This document shows, piece after piece, positions 1 to 10,100 of a stretch of DNA of 40,895 nt. Below the pieces are notes generated by a model. The model did not search any database. It saw only the letters and a program-made list of their open reading frames with translations, and had not been told where the DNA came from. This stretch comes from Parachlorella kessleri (lineage: Eukaryota; Chlorophyta; Trebouxiophyceae; Chlorellales; Chlorellaceae), in contig BBXU01002340.1 of NCBI GenBank assembly GCA_001598975.1, positions 1 through 40,895 on the forward strand, read 5' to 3'. Both the position numbers and the translations under genes were made by a program. Position 1 is the first letter of the stretch. The number at the start of each line of letters is the position of its first letter.

Positions 1-165
1 GGTTACAGGTCTGGTCCACAATGGAACCAGGGCACAGCTGCCCCTGCCCATCTTTGTGTGCCAGCCGCTGGCTGTGGCTTGCTCCCTTAGCAGCCCTGCC
101 AAAGCCCCATTTGGTCATACATGAGGCTCCTCAACAATGAAGCTGGAACCTGTCGCTCCTTGCAG

Positions 166-791
166 GCGAGGGGGTGGTGGCGATGTTCCATTCCATAGCC
201 AAGGAGTGCTGCGCCCGCAACCCCGCCCCAGTCCAGCCCAGGTCCGCAGCAGCCAGCCCCCAGAAAGGCCACCAGCAGCCCACAGGGCAGGGACCCCAGC
301 ATGGCAGCGCCAGCGGTGGGGACTCCACCCCCTGCCCACCCACGCCTGCCACTGTTGCACGCCCAGCTTCCAGGCGGCACAGCACGGAGAGCAGCGGCGG
401 CGGCTTGGCTGAGGGAGGGGGAGGGGGCGAAGCCGTGGGGCAGGAACGGGAGCAGGAGCGCCCCCGCAGGCCACCCCCCGGCGACCAGCAACCCTTGGCA
501 GGCAACCGCAGGAGGAGCAGCAGCGGCAGCAGGCGCCACAGCAGCGAAGGGTGGCCGCCGCAGTACCCAGTGCAGCACCAAGAGCGGCACGGTCCGCAGG
601 AGTATGTCATTGATGCGTCATCCTTTGAGGCAGCACCCGCCCTGGTCGGGCATGACAGCCGCGCAGCCCCAGGGCCGCCTCGCCAGCCGGGCTATAGCCA
701 ATACTGTGCTGGGCAGGAGGGCGGGCCAGGCCCAATGAGGGACGTGCCAAGCCTTGATTACAATGCCAAGGGCACCTGCAAGATATCATAG
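166..791 (+). CDS. C-terminal exon of an unrecognised protein (5' part outside window or unresolved)
   Basis: The last exon appears to begin after a good acceptor (CTCCTTGCAG, ending at 165), enters in phase 1 and stops with TAG at 789-791. It encodes about 208 residues. The first ones (GEGVVAMFHSIAKECCARNP) look like the end of a folded region. The rest is low-complexity, rich in Pro, Ser, Gly, Gln and Arg, with SRRHSS-type basic/serine patches that look intrinsically disordered. I recognise no domain and assign no function. The sequence upstream (1-165) may hold another exon; a frame through positions 10-110 reads plausibly (LVHNGTRAQLPLPIFVCQPL), but I could not place its splice sites. A UGUAA motif follows at 1114. 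The frame and stop are fairly secure; the product is unknown. Confidence 0.5.
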
Positions 792-1113
792 GTGGTGGTG
801 GTTGGGAATGCCGACCGCGCGAGGTAAGAGCCGGCGATTGACTGATCCCGGACGCTTTGACAGCCTGTCCAGCAGGAAGCCCTGCAAACTGCTGCCTTGC
901 TAAAATGGATGTTGCTTGTTGACCTCTGTCAGCATGGCTCTTTAAGTGGCAACTGGGAACGTATGAGGAGTTCAGTGGGGTTGCGTCATTATGTCGCTTG
1001 AACAGTGACCGCTATTCTATTTAAAATGCATCATTAATGGAGTTTGTGTTGTCCTGGATGCACTGCCTGCTGCTGTACCTGCCACATGTTGTTGGCTTCC
1101 TAACTCCTTGCAT

Positions 1114-1118
1114 TGTAA
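1114..1118 (+). terminator. UGUAA poly(A) signal of the first gene
   Basis: TGTAA lies about 320 bases after the TAG stop of the first gene, and a second copy lies at 1164-1168. UGUAA is the usual polyadenylation signal in green algae. Which copy is used cannot be told from sequence. Confidence 0.45.
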
Positions 1119-1641
1119 ATGCTTACCCATTGCTATTTTGGTGTGGTTGTGATGTCAGTGCTTTGTAACCTGTCCGTTCGCTATGGGTCAAAACATAGTA
1201 GTGGTGAGCCCTTGCAAGCGGAACCTACTTGATAGCCTCAATAATTCACTGCAAGCTGATGTCAAAGCATGTGACCAGTTGCTCTGTAAAAGGCAGCACC
1301 CTTGCAACTCGTGCTTGCAGTTGTGTCAGCCGCAGCTATATATTGTTGCACCTCCAGACTTGCAGGCTGTGTTTTTTCCTCTTGTTAATATCCTGTATCC
1401 TCTGAGAGTCTGGAAACCGGTTTCGAACTTCCCCCTGTCACTGCCTATTCGTGCTTCAGCCTATGTCCCTGACCTTCGCCACAGCCCTCACGGCCTGTGT
1501 CCCCTGCAAATCTCTGTACGTGTGGAGCCTAGGTGCACTGCAAACCAATCTGGAAAGGCGGCGGCCCAATGTGCTTAAAATATGCGCTCAAATTATTCAT
1601 TCGCATATGTAAGGGTCAAGCCGATGAGGCTATGCGGTACC

Positions 1642-1665
1642 TTCGGCGCTGCGAAAGGCGCCGAA
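1642..1665. repeat. Perfect 8-bp inverted repeat (hairpin), extendable
   Basis: TTCGGCGC (1642-1649) and GCGCCGAA (1658-1665) are perfect inverted repeats around an 8-base loop. Outward, TACC on the left can also pair with GGTGGTA on the right with a small bulge. It lies about 640 bases upstream of the CONSTANS-like start codon. It could be a regulatory or RNA structure, or a relic of a mobile element; nothing decides. Confidence 0.5.
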
Positions 1666-2298
1666 AAGGTGGTATTAGCTAAGACGGCACCTGGGAAGAA
1701 GGTGGCGGCTGGAGCCACTTGAACCCAACCCTTTGCCCAATTACGACGACCGCGTCGAAGGTCACCTTGTCAAACGCAACCCTGGGTTTATGAGCAGGCC
1801 GGTTCGTTTACTGCAATTTTCTTATCGCAAACTCGTAAGTGGTAACAAGTGGCACAGTTCGGAAGCTTCCCCAACTCGTTCCTAGTACCCCCGCCACCTG
1901 TGCTTCCCAATCAGCCAAGGTAAGGAGATCGCCCTCTTGCTGTTCTTCAGCGTGCGCGACTTTCTTGAAGGATCTCGCTTTGAGACGTCCGGACGCAGCG
2001 TTTGGCCATCCGTGTATTGATAACCGACTGTGATCAGCCGCCAGCTGTCTGCCAGCTTTTCTTGTGTTTGACCTTCTTACAGCCGGTGGCGAGGTGGCGA
2101 GAGGGAAGCAGGCTTGGGTGACCGTGGTACTGCCAAGGCCAGCCGCGCCCTATGCCTCCCAGGTTCAGCGTAGTGCAGCAGCAGTCTCGGTGCGGTGCAG
2201 GGGCGTTTATTGGGAGGGGGACCTCAACTGCGAACTCTCAAGGTCAGCCTTGTCAACCTGATAATCGACGTAGGTTGTGGGGTCTTTGCAGGGACATC

Positions 2299-5200
2299 AT
2301 GCAGCTTTGCGCCCTCTGCAGCCAGCCTGCGGTGGTGTGGTGCAAGGCTGACAAGGCCGCGCTGTGCCTAGGCTGCGACGCCCGGACCCACTCCACCTAC
2401 CTTGCTAGCAGGCACCAGCGAGTGCCGCTCGCAATGGAGCGTCAGGCAGAGCGTCCGGTGAGGCGATGGCTGGTTTGAGGTCCCTATTTAGGTCAAATGG
2501 GACTGTGTACTTGTGTCAGGCTCTTGCCAGCCGTGGTTGCATGGCTCAGGTGTTCCCCCTTCGCCTGCGTGCAGCTGCAGCAGCAGGATGGCTGCTCGTC
2601 AATGCCAGACCTACTTACGATGGAGGACAGCGCAAACAGCATTCCGACCTTGGACCTGCTTTTGGAGATGAATGCTGCTGTAGATGCAGCGCAGCTAGGG
2701 CCTGGCAGTGTGCAGGCTGACTTGGTAAGTGCACCCGCTTTTTGGCCTGGGTGCAACCCTTGTAGTAGGCAGCAAGCGCCGAACAGCTCGGTGCAGGTAG
2801 CTTGCCAGATTCAACAGCTCGCATCCAAAAGTATGCCTGTCTTGTCCCGCAGCCGCGGTGGGACGGGTATTTAACACCTGCGCTCAGCGGTTTCTTATTG
2901 ACAGTGTTAAGCAGCCTGGGCAACGAATGGTGTGTAACCTCTTGAGCCTTGCGTGTGGGCGCTATGGTGCTGCAGGCTTCGCTGCTGTCACTGGGGGATC
3001 CCTTGGCGCCCCTTGACTTTGGCGGCGTTGACCTGAGCGACCTTCAGGAGCAGTCGGTGCCCAACGCCTGCACCTTTAGTGCTGCAACCGCCACTGCCAC
3101 TGCTCTCACCGTGCCTTCGTCACGGGATGGCCATGCTCAGCCGCCTACGCCTGCGTCAGCAGCAGCAGCAGCAGCGGCGATGTCGCCACACTGGGTGGCG
3201 CCAGCCGGGCTACGGCTGCCGCTGGGCAGCCCGTTTGATGCTGAGCTGGCTGCCTTAGCCAGCCCTACCACGCACAGCAGCGGTGGCAACAACAATGTCA
3301 ACACTGACGGTGCGTGGTGGCGGTTTGTTGTCGCCCTGCCGGAAGCTGCATGGACGTGCGTGTGTAGGTGGGAGCACTTCACAAGTCTCCTCCAAGGAGG
3401 GCGAACCACCAACAGCTGCCTCTTGTTGACTTCCGTACTCATCACTGTACATTGCAAGTGTGTAGGAATGGTCCTGAAACTGTCTGCTGCTTCCGCCTTG
3501 TTGCAGCTGTGGTGCCGGTGCTGCCGCCCAGCCCTCGCGCGCAGCAGTGCCCGCAGCTACTGGCCGCCGAGCCGCCCAGCCCGCTGTCTCCCGCGGCTGG
3601 AGCCAGCCGGGTGATCACCACCGGCAGCGCGGTGGTGGTGCGCAGGCAGCCAGCCTCGCCGCCGCGCACGTCTGCGGCAGCGCTGCTGGGGAGCGCCGCT
3701 GTACAGGTAGGGGGTGAAGGGTACTGGTGGCGGTGTATGTCTGTGCCCCAGGAAGGGTATGTGAGAACAGCAGAAGTTGGAGGTGGCTTGATTGCCTGTC
3801 CCCATGTTGCCCCAGCTTTGCATTCACTCCGTTTATTATTTGGGGCCGAGAACGGAGGATCCCCGGGGTAAGCTGCAATTGGTTGGCGGTGGGTTGGTGT
3901 CGCGAGGGGCTGTCGCGGCCGGGTCGCTTATGTTTGAAACTAAGAAACTAAGAAACAGAACACGCAGTATCGGAGCCAGCGAGGCTCATGTGCGTTGCAG
4001 AGCATCGTAAATCAAAGCAGGCGTAGACAAAGCAGGCATAGACAAAATGGGCACCTCTATCTTGACTTTGAGACAAAAAGCTGACTAAATATTGGCTTTG
4101 GGTATCCTGCTGCTGCAGACTGCCGCTTCAGCTGCGATGGCGGTGCCCGTGTGGCTGCCCTCACCGTCCGCAGTCGGCACCGTCAAGCCGGAGCCTGTGA
4201 CCACGCTGGGTCTCGGGGGCGCAGCGCAGCGCAAGCGTGAGGCGCCGTTCCACCTGGCAGGGGCGCCTCGGGCCACCGCCAGGCTGGCACGCCTCGCCTC
4301 AGGTGCGGTGTCCTGGCAGGGCACCCGCGGGTTGTGGTGTGATTGTTATGGACAATACTTAGGTTGGCAGGTTGTTCGGTGGATTTTGTGGCTGAGGTGT
4401 TTGCAGGGTACAGTTCACTTTCTGGGCTCAATTGCGCTGCAAGTGTAGTGCTTCCGCTGGCTTTGGCTTGGCTGCATATGCACACATGGATTTTTTAAAC
4501 CTGGGAGGCACCTTTGCGTGGCAACCAGCGCTGGACACTACGGTGCCATGCAGAGATGAGAAGGATTGCCACCTCTTCCCAACTTGTGCACGCCTGGCTC
4601 CCTTAATATGTGTGTGCCTTGCGTGTGCCCTCTGCAGAGGGGTCTGCCGGCCTGGGCAGCCTGCCTACCCTGAGCAGCCTGGGAGCAGGGCCGCTGGTGC
4701 CCTCGCTGGAGGACCCCTCCGAGATGCAGGCAGTTGACAGCCCACACAGCTTGGCAGGGCAAGGGAGCGGGGGAGCACCTGTGCCCTATCACATTGCAAA
4801 CAGTGGGGGCTACATCGACACGGAGAGTCGCGCTGAGAAGCTGGCCAGGTGAGATAATTGTGACCGTCCATCCGTTGCCTATGCTGGCTGTGGCGTGTGT
4901 TGGCGGCGGCGATGTGTTACTGTTGCACGCCTGGCGGTGGACGGGGGTGCAGCCAGGTTGGTCCTCTGCTTGCCTACAGAGAAGTGATCGGTGTGTCACA
5001 GTCAAATGCCTGCATTCAAAAAGTTTGGCGGTGTTGGTGGGGCGTGTTTTGGTGGTGGTGCAGCTGGCTAGAGGAGTTGTAGTGAGAGTGGAGAGTTGGG
5101 AGTCGCACAGATCAGTATGATGGGGGTGTGTGACGTTGAGTGTGGGTGCGCTGCTGGTATGTTGCAGGTACCGTGCCAAGAAGGCTCGCCGCTGCTTCAA

Positions 5201-5618
5201 GAAGACTGTGCGCTACCAGACACGCAAGGTGATAGCAGAGGTGGCACGTGTCCAGTACTGGTGCTGTGCAGCTTAAACACTGATTGATGGTTGCATGTGA
5301 TGGTTGCATGCATGTGAGTGTGGTCATAGTGGGATGTGGTTGTGCCGGCACTAGTTCGTGTGTCTTATTCAGGCCACTAGGAATATGGGAAACCATAACC
5401 TCTCTCATCGGCTTCATTGCTTTTTGTTTTCCATCTCCCTCCAGGACTATGCTGAGGTACGTCCGCGCATCAAGGGGCGCTTTGTGTCGCCCGAGGAGTA
5501 CGCGGCTTGGAAGGCGGAGCAGGAGCAGGGGCGCAAGGGAGCTGGCTCGGCAGCGCTGCTCCCTGCAGCACCCCAGCAGGAGGACTTGCATGTGGTGCCC
5601 ACGCTGATGGGCCGCTGA
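2299..5618 (+). CDS. COL: CONSTANS-like transcriptional regulator (B-box zinc finger + CCT domain)
   Basis: Exons: 2299-2457, 2575-2724, 2976-3309, 3507-3706, 4119-4302, 4638-4848, 5168-5228 and 5445-5618. This gives 1473 nt and 490 residues, with every junction phase-consistent. One plant-type B-box occupies residues 4-39, with zinc ligands C4, C7, C15, C23, C26 (then D27), H31 and H39. The middle (about 60-395) is Ala/Pro/Ser-rich and disordered. The CCT domain (about 402-446) is split over the last three exons: RYRAKKARRCFKKTVRYQTRK followed by DYAEVRPRIKGRF. CCT domains bind DNA with NF-Y subunits, and B-boxes mediate protein contacts. In plants and Chlamydomonas, CONSTANS-like proteins link day length and the clock to reproduction, starch and cell cycle. 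There is only one B-box, unlike the two of many land-plant CONSTANS proteins. The first ATG fits because the B-box starts at residue 4. The family call is very safe; the exact role is inferred. Confidence 0.92.
3161..3178 (+). repeat. CAG/GCA trinucleotide run inside the CONSTANS-like gene
   Basis: A short (AGC)n tract in exon 3 encodes an Ala run in the disordered linker between B-box and CCT. It may vary in length between strains. Confidence 0.6.
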
Positions 5619-7133
5619 GCATGACATGGATGCTGGGCTCCGCTGAGCCTGCCCTGCATGCCGGACGGCTATGCCATGTCGGGGGTCCTGAGCCTCGTGG
5701 TGGGCTGGCGGCAGGGTGTTGGGCAAGAGGCCTTGCAGCTGATGGGAAACGCTGTACATATCCGTAGCAAGTCTGTATTAACAGCCCTAGTAGCTCCTGC
5801 CTACCAATGCTTCTCAGCCTGTGAGTGGTGCCGCGCTTGGAAGCCGGCACATGGTGTGGCACGCTGTTTGTGCACGTAGTAGTGTACTTCGCTGACGCAT
5901 ACCTTGTTGCCGAGTGAGTGCATGTTGCGAGGGGTTGCTGTTTTGTTGAAGAGGCGTAGAGTGGGTATTTTGATCACTTGCTGGCAGCCCGCCGTGCTTT
6001 TAGCCGGCCTCTGTGGCAGTCAGTCCCTGCAATTCTTTGAAATTTGCTTCTGCTCCTCCTGCTTTCTCTTTTCTCTTTTTGGAGTAGACCTGATATGTGG
6101 ACTTGCGAGTGAAGAGGCGTTCTATGGGTTGATTGTTTCAAGCTGCAATTTACCGGCCATTCTCTCTCCTCAGGCCCCCTTGTCTTTAGTCTACTTGGTG
6201 ACAGTTATGACTTCCCCAATCCAAACTTTCTGGCTTTGCTACGCAGGCAGGCGGCAGCAGCTATTCCTGCCATTCCACATATGCCACCTTTCCATGTTTT
6301 ACTAAGTTGCTTATAGAATCGGGTGGGTGGTTGCTAGATTTCTGGCTTTCCAAAGGCTTGGCGTTGTATTCTGTTAGCTGCAGACTTTGGTGCATGGTGC
6401 TAGCTTATGGGCCTGAAGCTTTTTCCGAACCCCAAGGGTTTTGGCAATGCACCTGTCATGTTGCACCTTGTTTCAGACCCTGTCTGCCCAGTGGCCAGGG
6501 GTGGTGTGATCGGTCGGCTGTTGTGATATCGTAGTTTGAAGTAGCGTGTGTTGGGTTGCTCGCATGCTGTGTTGGCGCTTACGACAAGTCTGCCCCTTTT
6601 GGATGCTAGGGTTGCCTCACAACTGGTCTGGTGCCAAAAATATAGGAGTGGTTATTGCTAATTTTGAGAAGTGTATGCGCGGTCATACCATGTTGCATGC
6701 GTGTTTGTTATGGTAGCATTGCCATTGATTTGGAACCGAGTCTCAACCTTGCAAGTCAAGATGTTTCCCAATGTCAGGGATTCTGTGTGTAAAGTATGTC
6801 GTGAAGTGTACCTTGCGATTGTACCTTTGAGATTGTTGTACCCACCAACACCCACACATTAAGACGTCTGTGTGCAGGAACTGTGAGGTGCACGGAGACC
6901 CAGGGCAGGGAGCGCAACTATAGGTTGATGTCACCAGCATTCATGCAAGGATGATGCATCGCTGAGTGGAAATTGGTCTGTCCGTCGCCCTGTCATGTCG
7001 CCCTGTCATTTAAACTCGTGGTGTCCTGCTCACAGCGGCCATGCACGAGCCCTGTAAAGGCTGCATCCGCCTGCAAACTCATACTTTGTCACTAATGTTT
7101 TCGCCCACTTCTTGTCATACCACATATTAGTCA
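5619..7133. other. Convergent 3' region between CONSTANS-like and TORTIFOLIA1-like genes
   Basis: The two genes converge here. The stretch is T/G-rich with no supported exon on either strand. TGTAA occurs on the plus strand at 6788-6792 and 7053-7057, the first giving the CONSTANS-like mRNA a 3' UTR of about 1.2 kb. I found no clear minus-strand TGTAA for the opposing gene close to its stop. The 1.2-kb 3' UTR is long and could carry post-transcriptional control, but no element is recognisable. Confidence 0.45.
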
Positions 7134-10100
7134 CTACATGTCTTCAAGCTGCTCAAAGCACCTCAGCAGCAGCTCCTTGGAGGCCAGCACCTCCGCCAGG
7201 CGGGGCAGGGTGTGCACCACAAACCCCTGCATGTCGGCCCGGGTCGCCTGCTGGGAGGCCGCCTTGAGTACATCAGCCTCCCTCTGCACGGCACGGTAAC
7301 TTCCAGTAGGTGGAATTGCTTTAGCTGGGATAGTCCATGAGATTTGCTAGTACTCCCTGATGATGTCTAATTCCCAACATGTTGTGCATGCTGTGCAAGA
7401 TATTAGCCCCCATTCAAGTAACTGCCGTGAGGTACAACATGGTCTATAGTTTTGGTAGGATGTGCTCTTTGCCAGAGGAATACCTTTGGAATAGTTGCTA
7501 TGCAAAGCCGGGAAAGCAAGGCCGGGAGATGCTGTATATCCCATACCTGCATGACTTGATCCAACAAACCCAAGTTTTTTCCACACTGCTGCTTTAGCAG
7601 CGCAAGCGCTTGCTCCTGCTGTCTTTGGTAGTACGCCTGCAGCACTGCACAAAGTCCTGCTCATCTGTGTACCAGCATTCGCATGTGTTCCGGTTGAGGG
7701 TGTAGCATGCACTGAAAGCCAGTTGGTATGGTACAGTGACAAGAGATGTAGCTACAGACTAACAGGACTGACAGCTCCCTGACATCCACACAAGCCATTT
7801 GGTATGGTACACTGACAAGAGATGAAGCCACCGACAAACAGGACTGGCATCATTTTAACATGTACCCTAAAACCAGGCGCCTAAAGTGTCCCTCAGCGCA
7901 ATCCTCTTGCCATCATGACCCTCTAAACGGCCCTAAGGGCTATGGAAGCCACCTGAGTGCTCACCTCTAGCTCCTCAGTGTGCCTTTGCAGCACCTCCGT
8001 CAATGCCCCGCGGATGTCCGCAGTTGACTGCAGACCAGCTGTGTGGACAGCTTGGCCCGCCTGCCGCCCCACTACCTCCCTCACTAGGCTCGCCTGCCGC
8101 CGGCTGATGGGCAGTCCTGGGGCCAGCGGGGAGGCAGGGCGAGGCACAAAACCGCCACTTGCAGGTGCTGCCCCGTCTGCAGTACGAGCCTCACTACACA
8201 TAAGCTGAGCCTGCTGCATCTGCTCCGTGGCTGAAAATGGGCCAGCCGCCCGCTGCTTTGCCGATTCAGGCTGCGGGCGAGCTGGCGAGCTGGGAGCGGC
8301 ACTGATTGTGAGAGAGGCATGGCGGCGAGCGGGGCTGGTACCCTGGTTTCTGGCGGCAGGGTCAGCCTGCCGGACTCGCTGCGTGGGGGAGAGCTGCGCC
8401 CGAAGGCGATCCAAGCGCTCCAAGGCATCATCTGGGAAGGTGGCATGCAGCACCTGACACACATGCCAAGTGGGACATCGGTCAGAGGATGCACTTTAGT
8501 CAAGCCCCAGTGTGCTGCGACCAAAGTGTAACTGCGAAGCACATCACCAGGTGCACTTTCCTAGGACAAAGCATGCCTATAATGTGTAGTTGTGTGGCTT
8601 AAATGGTCGATGGGATCTGGCACAGCTTTCAACCCCGCAACGTCCCGGGGTCTGCCCCTTTCACTGGAGGTACCCGCAGAAGTGGCTGGATCACCTCAAC
8701 CGTTCCGGGTGAACCCCGTGCCGCAACTGTGCTTTCCTGCCAGGCGTGTGCAAGCCCCTACCTCACCTGTGAAATGCTGCCCTGCACCGCCTCCTCGATG
8801 CTGGTGTCTACCCCCGGTGAATTCTGACGTGAGCTGACCTGCAGACGCTGCAGGGTAGCTGTGGCCTGCTGCCTCGCTCCCCACACTTGGGAATTTGCCT
8901 GCCACGCTGGTGCACCCGGACTGTCACCGCCGACAGGGAAGCCCCCAGCCTGGGGTGATGCCAGGCGGGAGGGCCCGGCACTGCCGGCTGAGGACACGGG
9001 CAAAGGCTCGTTGGAATAGGAGCCAAAGAGGGCAGCCAGGTCAAGGCTGCCTCGCACCGCGGCTTGCCTTGCTGCTGGACCCTGTGGCGCCAGTTGCGTA
9101 CGGTCTGGCGAGCTGGGGCGGCTGTGCCTGCGACGAGCAGGCTGGGGGTCTTGTGCTTCCTGCTGATGCTCTTGCTGCTGTGATGGGACTTGATGATGCA
9201 AGTGAGCCCACCGGGGGCGCTCCTTGCGGAGGGTGGCATCCTGACTGATGTCTGCTTCCGTGGAGGCTTGAGGTGCATCTGCAAGCCATTACAATTATCA
9301 CATCTGAGCAGCCACCCTCAAGCACAAAAGGTGTAAGGTTAATCTCATGCAAAGAAGCTATCATGAAGGGCATCGATTTTCAATGTCCGCAGCAGATGGC
9401 CCTTGTAGCCAAATCTCCATTCACAACAAGACTTGGCCATTTTATCGATGCTGAGCCTCAAACTTCTTCACCTTTGCTGGGAGGCCGAGGAGGGCGCTGA
9501 GCATGAGCTCCACCCCCACCTGCTGGCACAGGGGGTTCACCGCTGCCTGTGGACTTCCCCACAGGCTCCATATCAGGGAAAGCCTGCTGTGCACCTCTAT
9601 CCCCCACTGCCCAAGCGGCAAGTGCAGGTGCGAGCCTGCCCTGGCGCTGTTGTGGCAAGGCTTCATGCTGGCTTGGGCTGGCGATGCTACCACGTAGGAA
9701 CTGCGTAACCTGCATGGTCACCACCGGTCTCTGGTGTGGCTTCTTTGACCAAAGTACCACTTGTCCTCCTCAAGTCTCAACAACGCATCTGGATTGCAAC
9801 ATTATAACTTCAGCATCAGCTAGGTCACATGCAATGCTTCCACCAAGGCGATCCCATGGTCACCTCCAATACTCCCTAATGAGTACCAGGCACGCTCCCT
9901 TGCACTATTGGATGACTATACCATGTTGCCACTCACCTCCTCCTCAGTCTCCCTTCCAGCCACCATGAACTCGCTCCCCAGGCTGTGCATGCTGCGTGCA
10001 CCGCCCCTGCCGCCAAGGCTCAGTAACGATGGGCTGGCAGCGTGCCCACTATCCAGCGGTTCTCTGCCAGCCAGGGCCATCTGGGGTGCTTGCGGCGGTG

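Larger units (their letters stand above)
792..2298. other. 3' UTR, intergenic region and 5' leader of the CONSTANS-like gene
   Basis: This stretch has no convincing exon. The first part, to about 1170, is T/G-rich like an algal 3' UTR. The rest should contain the promoter and 5' UTR of the CONSTANS-like gene. A pyrimidine-rich acceptor-like site (GTCTTTGCAG, ending at 2291) lies just before its ATG, so the 5' leader may carry an intron. An open frame at 1183-1578 is Cys/Leu/Pro-rich with no family resemblance, and I treat it as chance. A strong hairpin at 1642-1665 is listed separately. Confidence 0.5.

Noticed and set aside
87..610. Long minus-strand open frames over the first gene (167 and 159 residues)
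   Set aside because: They are mirror frames of GC-rich coding sequence on the plus strand, with Ala/Pro/Leu-only composition and no splice logic.
1183..1578. 131-residue plus-strand open frame
   Set aside because: It has no family resemblance or typical low-complexity coding signature of this genome, and it lies where the 3' flank of one gene and promoter of the next are expected. A single-exon small gene cannot be fully excluded.
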